This document shows positions 8,410 to 17,431 of a DNA stretch of 64,000 nt, one piece after another. Every line of letters starts with the position of its first letter. Within the stretch, counting starts at the first letter, position 1. The translations under genes were made by a program, and so were the position numbers. The stretch spans positions 1-64,000 of the forward strand of contig CAUSWF010000005.1 in the NCBI GenBank assembly GCA_963535465.1. The letters run 5' to 3'. Origin of the DNA: CAUSWF01 sp963535465. Lineage in GTDB: Bacteria > Bacillota_I > Bacilli_A > RF39 > UBA660. The notes under the pieces are model-generated. The model made no database searches. It was not told the DNA's origin and saw nothing but the letters and a program-made list of their open reading frames with translations.

Positions 8410-10178
8410 TATGCCCCTGTTCCTGGAGTTGAAGTTGGTCTTGGTGTTGGTGCAGAAGTTCTTTTAATTGGAATAACAACAGTTAAACTTTCTCCTTTTA
8501 CTATCTTAGTACCTGCTCTTCTAGACTGATCTGATACTTTTCCATATTTTCCATTTCCAAGTGCACTAGGTAATGTAGGTTCTTCTTTTATAGTTAATTC
8601 TAAACCATATTTTTCAGCAAAGCTCTTAACTTCATCTGCACTCCATTCCTCTTTAACCATATCTGGATATTTTTCAACAACATTAGGAATATACAAAGTA
8701 ATAGAATCACCCTTATTAATTTCACTTCCCTCAGCTAAACTTTGTCCAATAATTAAATCAGCATCTTTTGCTTCATCAACATCTTTCTTCTCAACTGTAA
8801 CTACCATATTATATTTTACTTCTAACTCCGTCTTTACAGTAATATAATTTTTACCAACATAATTTTCTATTTTAATAGTCTTCTTACCACTAGATTTATA
8901 TATCTTAACACTACCACCAACTTTAAGCTCAGTCTTAGCACTAGGACTAGTCTTAACTACTCTATTTTCTAAAACATCATCACTTGGTATTGCTTCTATT
9001 GTATCAGAACTAACAAGACCAACTTTTCTAATCTTTTCTTGACATTGACTAACTTTTAAATTAGTACAATCAGGTACTTCTACATTCTTACTTCTCTTAG
9101 TCATAGGAATAATAACAAGTATTACAAATGATATAAGTACAAGTAAAAGTATTAATCCTAATCCAATTAATATATTTCTAGTAATATTATCAAACTTTTT
9201 ATCAGTCGCATCTTCTTTAATTTTCTCTTCTTTTTCTATATCTTCAAGACTTTCTTCACCGACTATAACATCATCTTCTATTTTTTTAATTTTACGTGTT
9301 GCTTCCATATCAAATTCAGGAAATTTATATTGATACTTTTCTTCATTTAATCTATCATCATTTAAACAAGTAAGTAAATCAGCATGCATACTTCTTACAT
9401 CATCATATCTATTTTTAGGATTTTTAGCTGTAGCACGTCTAATAATATTATCAACACTTTGTGGTAATTCAGGATGTTCATCTCTAACACTAGGTAATTC
9501 ATCCCTCATATGCTTAAGTGCTATCTCAACAGCATTATCTCCTCTAAAAGGTAATACTCCAGTAAGTAACTCATAAAATATTATACCCATAGAATATATA
9601 TCACTCTTAGTAGTTGCTCTCTTACCCGCAGCTTGTTCTGGAGGTAAATAATGTACACTACCCATAACACTATTAGTTTGAGTTAATTGTGTAGCATTTA
9701 TTGCCATCGCAATACCAAAATCAGTTATCTTAATTGAACCATCATCTTTTATCATTACATTTTGTGGTTTTAAATCTCTATGTATTATATATGAATCATG
9801 CGCATGAGCCATACCATCAGTAAGTTGAAGCATAATATCAATTGCCTCACTCAATGTAAGATTACCTCTTTTCTTAAGTAACTGTTTTATTGTCTTACCA
9901 TCAATATACTCCATTACAATATAGTATATTCCGTTATCTTCTCCTACATCATATACTTCAACTATATTAGGATGAGCTAAACTAGACGCTGATAAAGCTT
10001 CTCTTTGAAATCTTCTAACAAATTTTTCATCATTAGATAAATCTCCTCTTAATACCTTAATCGCAACATTTCTATCTAAAATAGAGTCATAAGCTAAATA
10101 TACATTAGCCATTCCCCCTTCTCCGATAGATTTTATTATTTCATAACGCTCATTAATTTTTTGCCCCTTTGTAACCAT
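8409..10178 (-). CDS. prkC: PASTA-domain Ser/Thr kinase
   Basis: 589 residues. Kinase domain (about 10-275) with GEGGMANVY glycine loop, catalytic Lys41 in VAIKVL, HRDLKPQN near 133 and DFG near 153. A juxtamembrane acidic linker is followed by one membrane helix (about 335-360), then about three extracellular PASTA repeats from about 368 and a Thr/Pro-rich tail. PASTA repeats sense muropeptides or lipid II, and the kinase controls growth, division and exit from dormancy. Partner phosphatase prpC is directly upstream and shares the TAATG junction. Confidence 0.95.
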   Translation of the reverse strand: MVTKGQKINERYEIIKSIGEGGMANVYLAYDSILDRNVAIKVLRGDLSNDEKFVRRFQREALSASSLAHPNIVEVYDVGEDNGIYYIVMEYIDGKTIKQLLKKRGNLTLSEAIDIMLQLTDGMAHAHDSYIIHRDLKPQNVMIKDDGSIKITDFGIAMAINATQLTQTNSVMGSVHYLPPEQAAGKRATTKSDIYSMGIIFYELLTGVLPFRGDNAVEIALKHMRDELPSVRDEHPELPQSVDNIIRRATAKNPKNRYDDVRSMHADLLTCLNDDRLNEEKYQYKFPEFDMEATRKIKKIEDDVIVGEESLEDIEKEEKIKEDATDKKFDNITRNILIGLGLILLLVLISFVILVIIPMTKRSKNVEVPDCTNLKVSQCQEKIRKVGLVSSDTIEAIPSDDVLENRVVKTSPSAKTELKVGGSVKIYKSSGKKTIKIENYVGKNYITVKTELEVKYNMVVTVEKKDVDEAKDADLIIGQSLAEGSEINKGDSITLYIPNVVEKYPDMVKEEWSADEVKSFAEKYGLELTIKEEPTLPSALGNGKYGKVSDQSRRAGTKIVKGESLTVVIPIKRTSAPTPRPTSTPGTGA

Positions 10179-10909
10179 TACTCTTCACCCTCTATCATCA
10201 AGTATGCAACGCTTATATTATCATTACCTCCTCGATTATTAGCCTTCATAATTAGTTTTCTAACTACATCTTCATCATTTTCTTCTAATAATGTCTTAGT
10301 TATTTGATTATTATCTAACATATTAGTTAAACCATCACTCGCAAGTAATATTCCCCTAATAGATGTATCACAGTCAAATATATCAACTTCAACCTTAGGA
10401 CTAGCCCCAAGCGCTTTCATTAAAACATTTTTCTTAGGATGCATTGCTGCCTCTTCTTTAGTAAGTTCACCCGCACTAACTAATAAGTTAACTAAAGTAT
10501 GATCATAAGTTACCTTATGTAACATATCATCTTTCATTACAAACCCACTAGAATCTCCTACATTTCCAAATAATACATAATTATCTGTCCTAACACTAAG
10601 TACCAAAGTAGTACCCATTCCTTTAGCCTCAGGATGAGTCTTTTCATATTCAAATATAGAAGAATTAATTTCTTCATAAGCATTCTTAATCCATTTAACA
10701 GCGTCTACTTTTCCTAAACCTATAAATGTTTCTTTAAAATGTTTATTTAAATAATTAATCGCAATAGCAGAAGCTACTTCTCCAGCTTGATGACCACCCA
10801 TGCCATCAGCTATCGCAAGTAATACAGCATCTTCATTTTTAACAATAGTAACTGCATCTTCATTATGATCTCTGACCATACCAGTATCAGTTAAACAATA
10901 AGCTCTCAT
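10178..10909 (-). CDS. prpC: PP2C-type Ser/Thr phosphatase
   Basis: 243 residues. Dephosphorylates PrkC and its targets. PP2C motifs: TDTGMVRDHNEDA at the start, ADGMGGHQAGE (metal-binding Asp and Gly), GTTLV, GNVGDSS, LASDGLTNML, and GGNDNISVAYL at the end (metal-binding Asp). Length is typical. Overlaps rlmN by four bases (ATGA) and is preceded by AGAAGGAGG inside the rlmN end. Confidence 0.95.
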   Translation of the reverse strand: MRAYCLTDTGMVRDHNEDAVTIVKNEDAVLLAIADGMGGHQAGEVASAIAINYLNKHFKETFIGLGKVDAVKWIKNAYEEINSSIFEYEKTHPEAKGMGTTLVLSVRTDNYVLFGNVGDSSGFVMKDDMLHKVTYDHTLVNLLVSAGELTKEEAAMHPKKNVLMKALGASPKVEVDIFDCDTSIRGILLASDGLTNMLDNNQITKTLLEENDEDVVRKLIMKANNRGGNDNISVAYLMIEGEE

Positions 10910-11925
10910 ACTTCCTCCTTCTTACTTCTAAGTTGCCCACAAGCTGCACTAATCTTACCACCAAATTCTCTTCTTATAGTAACAGCTATCTTATTCTTTT
11001 TAAGTATATCATAAAATTTCATTATTTGAATAGTATCAGTCCTCTTAAATTCTATGTTTTTTGTTTCATTATAAGGTATTAAATTAACATAAGCATTCAT
11101 TCCTTTAATTAATTTAGAAAGTTCTATCGCATCATTTTCACTGTCATTTACGCCCTTTAACATAACATACTCAAAAGTTAATCTTCTATTAGTTTTTTCA
11201 ATATATTTTTTTAAAACAGGAATTAACTTAGTCAAAGGATAAGCCTTATTAATAGGCATAATCTTATCTCTAATTTTATCATTAGGAGCATGCAAACTAA
11301 TAGCCAAATTAATCTGCATACCTAAATCACTAAACTCTTCTATCTTAGGAATAACTCCACATGTAGAAACAGTAATATGTCTAACTCCAATCGCAAGACC
11401 TAAAGGATCATTAATTATCTTAAAGAAATCAATTAAATTATCATAATTATCAAAAGGTTCTCCTATTCCCATCACAACAACATGACTAATTCTCTTACCC
11501 AAATCTTCTTCTACCATAAGTATTTGTAAAACCATTTCAAAAGTACTAAGTCCTCTAACCTTCTTCCTTCTACCACTCTCACAAAACTTACATCCCATAT
11601 TACAACCAACTTCACTAGAAACACAAATACTAATACCATAATCATGCATCATCACAACAGCCTCAATATGTTCAGAATCATTAAGTTTAAATAAGTACTT
11701 ATAAACATCCTTATCTTCTTGTTTTAATACTATTTTAATAGTATCAAAAGAAAAATCTTCTTTTAATTTATCAATAACTTCTTTCTTAATATTAGTAATA
11801 TTATCTATATCTTTAATTCTCTTAACATATAACCAATCAAATAATTGTCTAGCATGAAACTTCTTACTACCAATATCTTCAAAGTATTTTTCTAACTTTT
11901 CTAAAGTCATTCCATATATATTCAA
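10906..11925 (-). CDS. rlmN: dual-specificity 23S rRNA/tRNA C2/A2 methyltransferase RlmN
   Basis: 339 residues. Radical SAM enzyme that methylates C2 of A2503 in 23S rRNA and A37 in some tRNAs. The cluster motif CNMGCKFC is present, with the family's ISVCVSSEVG-like lead-in (here ISICVSSEVG). A C-terminal Cys in AACGQLR is the resolving Cys. I place the start at TTG 11925, because GGAG lies seven bases upstream. The GTG at 11934 is only one base from that GGAG. First of the rlmN-prpC-prkC-rsgA-rpe gene order shared with Bacillus. Confidence 0.93.
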   Translation of the reverse strand: MNIYGMTLEKLEKYFEDIGSKKFHARQLFDWLYVKRIKDIDNITNIKKEVIDKLKEDFSFDTIKIVLKQEDKDVYKYLFKLNDSEHIEAVVMMHDYGISICVSSEVGCNMGCKFCESGRRKKVRGLSTFEMVLQILMVEEDLGKRISHVVVMGIGEPFDNYDNLIDFFKIINDPLGLAIGVRHITVSTCGVIPKIEEFSDLGMQINLAISLHAPNDKIRDKIMPINKAYPLTKLIPVLKKYIEKTNRRLTFEYVMLKGVNDSENDAIELSKLIKGMNAYVNLIPYNETKNIEFKRTDTIQIMKFYDILKKNKIAVTIRREFGGKISAACGQLRSKKEEV

Positions 11926-11975
11926 ATAAACCACTCCAAACTAATATAATTATACTACATTTTTATTATTATATA

Positions 11976-12000
11976 TAGAAAAAACGTTCATAAGAACGTA
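11976..12000 (-). terminator. intrinsic terminator downstream of the fmt-side genes
   Basis: Inverted repeat ACGTTC / GAACGT (11984-11999) with a UUUUUU run on the minus strand, two bases past the stop of the 226-residue gene. It separates priA/fmt transcription from rlmN. Confidence 0.7.
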
Positions 12001-12001
12001 T

Positions 12002-12682
12002 CTATCTAATAGGATTATTAATTCTACTATAAGAAAAATTACTATATTTAAAATTAACTTTGAACTTGTTTTTACATATATTCTTATATTTAAAATAATT
12101 AGTAAAATCATAACTTATTTCAACTATATTATTATTATCATCACTAATATAAGTAACTAAATCATTATTAAGAGATAAATCACTACTAACATTATCAAAT
12201 ATTTTTACTAAACTATCTACAGTAATTCCCATATTATATATCTTACTACCAGTATTATATTTAACTTCAGATATCAAAGTAGAACTATTTAATATATCTT
12301 TAATTTTATCATTTATATAACTATATTTATTAGGATTATTAAAAGGAATATATTTAACTCCATCATTCTTATAGTATTTATCACCCTCTTTATAATAATA
12401 ATATTTATTATCATAAAACTCTTCTATATCCCCTTTTCTACTACCAGAATAAACATATATATCATTATCAATTATAATATTATAAGAATATTTATAATTA
12501 TTACTAAGTATTTTACTTATATTAATATTAAGATTATTACTAATCTTAGTATTATTTTTCTTATTATTTAAATATCTATTTCTATTTTCTTTTCTAATAT
12601 TAATAATTAAAAATATAACCATAGTAAAAAATACTAAATAAAACAAAATAAATATTATACCTTTTTTCTTCTTATCATCCAT
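12002..12682 (-). CDS. membrane-anchored protein of unknown function
   Basis: 226 residues. A short basic N-terminus (DDKKKKG) precedes one membrane helix (about 8-26), then a Lys/Asn/Tyr-rich region predicted outside the cell. The C-terminal half (about 110-215) resembles the size of small extracytoplasmic sensor domains, but I recognise no family. It occupies the place where Bacillus has rsmB (sun), between fmt and rlmN. Start codon overlaps the fmt stop (TAATG). Extremely AT-rich, with long runs of Asn and Tyr. Confidence 0.65.
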   Translation of the reverse strand: MDDKKKKGIIFILFYLVFFTMVIFLIINIRKENRNRYLNNKKNNTKISNNLNINISKILSNNYKYSYNIIIDNDIYVYSGSRKGDIEEFYDNKYYYYKEGDKYYKNDGVKYIPFNNPNKYSYINDKIKDILNSSTLISEVKYNTGSKIYNMGITVDSLVKIFDNVSSDLSLNNDLVTYISDDNNNIVEISYDFTNYFKYKNICKNKFKVNFKYSNFSYSRINNPIR

Positions 12683-13596
12683 TATTTAAATATAACTCCT
12701 TCTACTTCAAATCCTCTCATAAATTCAGTAGCGTTCATCTTCTTTTTACCAGCAGGTTGAACTATAGTAAATATAATTTCACCATCTCCTGTCGCAACAC
12801 CAAATGAATCATCATACTTTTTAGTAACTTTACCAACTTCTCCTCTTAATTTACCAATTCTAGCTCCATATACTTTAAATATATTATCATTTAAATAACA
12901 AAAACATCCAATAGAAGGACTAAGTCCTCTTATCTTATTATATATATTTAAAGTATTATCAGAAAAATCTATCTTAGTCTCTTCTTTTTTTATATTATAA
13001 GCATATGTAGCCTTACTATTATCCTGAGGAATTCTAGAATTAGTTTTATCTATTATAGAAGGTAATGTATCAAGTAATAAACTTCTACCTATATCACTTA
13101 ACTTATTAAATAATGTCTCTAAATTATCATCATCTTCTATCTTACATTCTCTAATACTAATAATATCACCAGTATCCATACTCTTATCCATATACATTAT
13201 AGTAACACCAGTAACCTTATCCCCATTTATTATCGCTCTATGTATTGGAGCACCACCTCTATATTTAGGAAGTATAGAAGCATGTACATTAATACAACCA
13301 AGTCTAGGAAGATTAATTAACTCTTCAGGTATAATTTGTCCATAAGCACAAGTAATTATAATATCAGGATTAACATTCTTAATCTCATCATAATCTTCTC
13401 TTATATTATTAGGTTGAAACACTTTAATATTATTTTCTTTAGCAACCTTAACAACAGGAGTATCTTCAAGTATATGATGTCTTCCTACTGGCTTATTAGG
13501 TTGACTAACAACAAGACTAACATCATATTTTTCTAAAATTAATCCAGCAAGTACATTAGCACTAAACTCTGGAGTACCCATAAAAACTATCTTCAT
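12682..13596 (-). CDS. fmt: methionyl-tRNA formyltransferase
   Basis: 304 residues. Transfers a formyl group from 10-formyl-THF to initiator Met-tRNA. Seen: N-terminal KIVFMGTPEFS, CAYGQIIPEE, the catalytic segment CINVHASILPKYRGGAP (Asn, His), GVTIMYMDKSMDTGDI (Asp), and a C-terminal OB domain from about 205. Follows a small TM gene and priA, as fmt follows priA-def in Bacillus. No def gene lies between them here. Confidence 0.95.
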   Translation of the reverse strand: MKIVFMGTPEFSANVLAGLILEKYDVSLVVSQPNKPVGRHHILEDTPVVKVAKENNIKVFQPNNIREDYDEIKNVNPDIIITCAYGQIIPEELINLPRLGCINVHASILPKYRGGAPIHRAIINGDKVTGVTIMYMDKSMDTGDIISIRECKIEDDDNLETLFNKLSDIGRSLLLDTLPSIIDKTNSRIPQDNSKATYAYNIKKEETKIDFSDNTLNIYNKIRGLSPSIGCFCYLNDNIFKVYGARIGKLRGEVGKVTKKYDDSFGVATGDGEIIFTIVQPAGKKKMNATEFMRGFEVEGVIFK

Positions 13597-13598
13597 AT

Positions 13599-13901
13599 CT
13601 ACCTCTTAGTAACAAAAATATATATCGCACCAACAATTATAATAAGTAATAATAAATAACTAATAATTCTAACTACTAAATCATTAGAATCATAATAATC
13701 ACTCTTACTTATTTTCTTATTAGATACTTTATTAAAAATGCTTCTTTCTTGTTCTTCTTTTTCTTTATTAAAACTACTCTCTTCTTTTTCTTCTATTTCT
13801 AAGTCATTAGAATAAAGACCAGTATCATAATTAGCATTAATATTTTTTTGTTTTCTTTCTTCTATTTCTTGATCAGTTTCTTTTTCTTCAAAAAAATTCA
13901 T
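13599..13901 (-). CDS. small tail-anchored membrane protein
   Basis: 100 residues. The first 70 are highly charged, rich in Glu, Lys, Asn and Ser, and the end (about 78-97) is a hydrophobic helix with a KR tail, so it is probably tail-anchored. It sits between priA and fmt, the position of def in Bacillus, but has no deformylase motifs. Function unknown. Confidence 0.6.
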   Translation of the reverse strand: MNFFEEKETDQEIEERKQKNINANYDTGLYSNDLEIEEKEESSFNKEKEEQERSIFNKVSNKKISKSDYYDSNDLVVRIISYLLLLIIIVGAIYIFVTKR

Positions 13902-13929
13902 ATAATCACCCCTTTTATATTATCATATA

Positions 13930-16080
13930 CTAAAGTATTTCTCTAGGATTAAAATCTATATCTACTTTTATTTTACTACCAACATAATGTTCTATTACTT
14001 CATTAAGAATCAATTTTAAATTATCATCTTTTCTATATTTAATTAATATTCCATATCTATATACATTATTTAATTTATATATACTACAAGGAGTAGGTCC
14101 AAGTATTAAATTATGACTCCTACTATCCAAGATTTGTTTAATCTTATTAGCTTGATTAAATACCTCTAATGAATCTTTTCCACTAACTCGTATATAACAT
14201 AAATAATAATATGGCGGATATTTCATCATCTTTCTAATAGCCATTTCTCTATTATAAAAAGCTAAATAATCATGTTTAGAAGCAGATACAATAGCGTAAT
14301 TATCAGGATTATATGTTTGTATTATAACTTCACCATTTAATTCACTTCTACCACTTCTACCCGCAACTTGACTAAGTAAAGAAAATGTATCTTCACTAGC
14401 TCTAAAATCAGGTAAATTAAGTGAAGTGTCAGCATTAATTACCCCTACTAAAGTAACTAAAGGAAAATCAAGTCCCTTCGCAACTACCTGAGTACCAAGT
14501 AAAATATCATATTTATGATTTTTAAAATCATCTATTATTTTCTGATGAGCACCCTTTCTACTAGTAGTATCAAAATCCATTCTAACTATTCTAGCCTCGA
14601 CTATTTTTTCTAACTCTTCTACTGCTTTTTCAGTACCAGTACCAACATTTTTTAAAGCATCACTAGAGCAACTCGGACATAGCTTATCTAATTTAGTAGC
14701 GTATCCACAATAATGACATCTAAGCATATCATTACTTTTATGATACGTCATCGCAATATCACAATTAGGACACTTATATGTATAACCACAATTCCTACAA
14801 CTAACAACATTACTATACCCTCGTCTATTTATTAAAAGTATAACTTGCTCATTATTTTTTATTCTTTTCTTTATCGCATCAATTAATAAAGTACTGTAAC
14901 TTCCTATACTATCTTTAATATGTTTATTCATATCAACTATATTAACAATAGGTAAACTCTTACCATTAACTCTTTCACTAATAGTAACTAAATTATAAAC
15001 ACCTTTAACTCCTCTAGCCATACTCTCTAAACTAGGAGTAGCACTGCCAAATACTACTTTAGCGTTATGATATTTACCTCTCCATTTCGCAATATCTCTC
15101 GCATCATACCTAGGATTCATATCAGTTTGCTTATAAGTATTAGAATGTTCCTCATCTACTATTATTATTCCAATATCCTTAAGCGGAGCAAATATCGCAC
15201 TTCTTGCTCCAATCACAATAGATGCTTCTCCCTTTTCTATTCTTCTCCACTCATCATACTTTTCTCCATCACTTAAACCACTATGAAAAGCAGCTATTTT
15301 ACTACCAAATCTAGCCTCAAACCTAGATATCATTTGAGGTGTTAAACTAATTTCAGGAACAAGTACTATCGCGCTTCTTCCATCTTTTAAATAATAATTA
15401 ATAAGTTCCATATAAACTTCTGTTTTACCAGAACCAGTAACTCCATATAATAAACTAACCAAATTACTATCTATAATCTTTTTATAAGCAGACTTCTGTT
15501 TATCAGTTAAAACGAAATTATATTTATTATTATCACTATATGTAACCCTATATTTTTCAATTCTTTTTTCTATTAAAATACCATTGTCTACAAGTTTTTT
15601 TAATACACTACTACTAACACTTAAACATTCTTTTCTACTAACTAATTCCCTGTCTTTAAATAATTCTAATATTTTATAAGAAGTCTTAGTAAGATTATCA
15701 TTTATTTTACCAATTTTATAATATATATCATATTTCTTATTATAATTATTACTAATATTAGCCTTTAATGCTTTAGGTAACATAACCTGATAAGAGCTAA
15801 TAAGTGTACAAAGTAAATCTTCACTCATCCACTTACCAAGTTCTAATAATTCACTATTTAATATAGAACTATCATCTTTAATAGAAATAATATCCTTAAG
15901 TTCCGAAAAATCACTTTTATCTTTTATTTCTACTATGAACCCATCTAACTTCATCGCACCAAAAGGAACTACTACTCTAACTCCTAATTTAATATTATCA
16001 ACTAAAGAAGAAGGAACGTTATAATCAAAAACTTTATCAATATTTTTATTTGATAATTCTACTAATACACCAACTATCAT
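13930..16080 (-). CDS. priA: primosomal protein N', replication restart helicase
   Basis: 716 residues. Superfamily 2 3'-5' helicase that reloads DnaB at collapsed forks. An N-terminal DNA-binding domain is followed by Walker A GVTGSGKTE (about 216-224), DEEH (Walker B), and motif V/VI GTQVVAKGLDFP and QVAGRSGRS. Between them are the paired zinc knuckles: CRNCGYTYKCPNC and CHYCG/CPSC, eight Cys in all. Complete, normal length. Confidence 0.95.
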   Translation of the reverse strand: MIVGVLVELSNKNIDKVFDYNVPSSLVDNIKLGVRVVVPFGAMKLDGFIVEIKDKSDFSELKDIISIKDDSSILNSELLELGKWMSEDLLCTLISSYQVMLPKALKANISNNYNKKYDIYYKIGKINDNLTKTSYKILELFKDRELVSRKECLSVSSSVLKKLVDNGILIEKRIEKYRVTYSDNNKYNFVLTDKQKSAYKKIIDSNLVSLLYGVTGSGKTEVYMELINYYLKDGRSAIVLVPEISLTPQMISRFEARFGSKIAAFHSGLSDGEKYDEWRRIEKGEASIVIGARSAIFAPLKDIGIIIVDEEHSNTYKQTDMNPRYDARDIAKWRGKYHNAKVVFGSATPSLESMARGVKGVYNLVTISERVNGKSLPIVNIVDMNKHIKDSIGSYSTLLIDAIKKRIKNNEQVILLINRRGYSNVVSCRNCGYTYKCPNCDIAMTYHKSNDMLRCHYCGYATKLDKLCPSCSSDALKNVGTGTEKAVEELEKIVEARIVRMDFDTTSRKGAHQKIIDDFKNHKYDILLGTQVVAKGLDFPLVTLVGVINADTSLNLPDFRASEDTFSLLSQVAGRSGRSELNGEVIIQTYNPDNYAIVSASKHDYLAFYNREMAIRKMMKYPPYYYLCYIRVSGKDSLEVFNQANKIKQILDSRSHNLILGPTPCSIYKLNNVYRYGILIKYRKDDNLKLILNEVIEHYVGSKIKVDIDFNPREIL

Positions 16081-16102
16081 ACTTCCTCCTACATATATTA
16101 TA

Positions 16103-16131
16103 CGAAAAAAATAGTCACATAGTAACTATTT
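16103..16131 (-). terminator. terminator of the class B sortase gene
   Basis: AAATAGT / ACTATTT stem (16109-16131) with a U-run on the minus strand. The sortase stop codon lies inside the stem. Confidence 0.7.
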
Positions 16132-17091
16132 TATCTCAGTCTTACTAATAAGTTTAGCATGTACAACTTTTCTATTTAAATTATCTTCAGTACAAGTAGA
16201 TAAAGTTATAATCTTATCACTAACTTCTACTTTCTCATTAAACTTCTTTATACTTCTATTAACTATAGTATCTAAAAATTTACTATAATCACTTGGATTA
16301 TTCTGAATATAATATGCCTCAGGTTCAATATAGTAATATGAAAATATCTTATATACATAAACATATTCCATATCTATAACGACTATCATACGAGTAGATG
16401 TATTAAACCATTCATCTGTAAACACATTAGATAAAGATCCAAAACCAGTTTTATTAAGTAAATTATGTCCATAATAAATTGTATTATTATCTAAATTATT
16501 ATTATTTCTATAATCCTGAAATACCCAACCACTACTCTTACTAACTCCATCTAAATCATGATTTAAAAAGTATTTATTATCATTCCCTTTAACAACAGGA
16601 TAATTAATATTAGTACCATCTACACTAATCCAAGAATGAATATTTTTATTTTTCTTATTTAACTCTTTAACATCAATAGAATTAATTGGCATCTTACTAT
16701 ATTCTCTATATTTATTCAAATCATTATTTATATTAATGTTCTTATCACTAATACCAGTCTCACTCTTAAAATTAACTTGATTATCTCTTATATCAAAACT
16801 TTTCTGATTAAGTTTAATAGTTTTTTCATTAGGTACATATATAACTTCAGTAAGTGCAAAAGCAGAAATAATATATATCATCATCAACAAGAAAAACTCA
16901 GGTTGATTCTGACGCTTCTTAAAATGTAATATTATCTTATCAATAAATTTAAACTTAAAAATATATTTTAACAATTCAAATAATTTAACAAAATAGAAAT
17001 AAAAACCCTTAGATATAATTCCACACAGATATTCAAAACCAATCATTGTAGTTGTAATAGGAAAAAATATTATATTAATTATTTTTTTCAT
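16126..17091 (-). CDS. class B sortase
   Basis: 321 residues. Two hydrophobic stretches near the N-terminus (about 1-45 and 67-85) precede a class B sortase domain. INYPVVKGNDNKYFLNHD, the catalytic His in IYYGHN, the catalytic Cys in LSTCTED and the Arg in LNRKVV are all present. Class B enzymes attach NPQTN-type proteins (often haem uptake) or polymerise pili. No substrate or haem gene is nearby. The only other gene beside it encodes a 71-residue membrane protein. The N-terminal hydrophobic region is longer than usual. Confidence 0.85.
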   Translation of the reverse strand: MKKIINIIFFPITTTMIGFEYLCGIISKGFYFYFVKLFELLKYIFKFKFIDKIILHFKKRQNQPEFFLLMMIYIISAFALTEVIYVPNEKTIKLNQKSFDIRDNQVNFKSETGISDKNININNDLNKYREYSKMPINSIDVKELNKKNKNIHSWISVDGTNINYPVVKGNDNKYFLNHDLDGVSKSSGWVFQDYRNNNNLDNNTIYYGHNLLNKTGFGSLSNVFTDEWFNTSTRMIVVIDMEYVYVYKIFSYYYIEPEAYYIQNNPSDYSKFLDTIVNRSIKKFNEKVEVSDKIITLSTCTEDNLNRKVVHAKLISKTEIK

Positions 17092-17098
17092 ACTTCAC

Positions 17099-17314
17099 CT
17101 ACTTAGATACTTTATAGTCAACAGGAAGTACCTGAATAATAGTAGGAACATCATAATTAACTACAGGAGTATTTATAACTACATTAGATACATTAATATC
17201 TTCTTTAGGCATAATCTTCTTATTCTTATATTCATAAATCTTTATACAAAGACCTGTAATAAATGAAATAGTTATAACAAATATAAATACAATCATTAAC
17301 ACTGATACGCTCAT
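17099..17314 (-). CDS. small membrane protein upstream of sortase
   Basis: 71 residues: one N-terminal membrane helix (about 4-24), a Lys-rich stretch, then a Val/Asn/Pro-rich tail of about 35 residues that would lie on the other side. Ends 7 bases before the sortase gene and is probably co-transcribed. No sorting motif is seen. Function unknown. Confidence 0.55.
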   Translation of the reverse strand: MSVSVLMIVFIFVITISFITGLCIKIYEYKNKKIMPKEDINVSNVVINTPVVNYDVPTIIQVLPVDYKVSK

Positions 17315-17357
17315 ACTATCCTTCCCTTCTTTACACTTTAATTATATCTATACCCAT

Positions 17358-17392
17358 ACAAAAAAAGAAGATATATAGATAAATATCTTCTT
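17358..17392 (-). terminator. terminator of cdsA-rseP
   Basis: GAAGATAT / ATATCTTC stem (17367-17390) with U-run on the minus strand, about 40 bases after the rseP stop. Confidence 0.75.
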
Positions 17393-17431
17393 ACTTTACA
17401 ATTATTGTTTACACCTAATTTTACTGTCAAT

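Noticed and set aside
11984..11999. GTTC-ATAA-GAAC as a LexA operator
   Set aside because: The half-sites are in the wrong order for CGAAC-N4-GTTCG, and the U-run and stop codon show it is a terminator.
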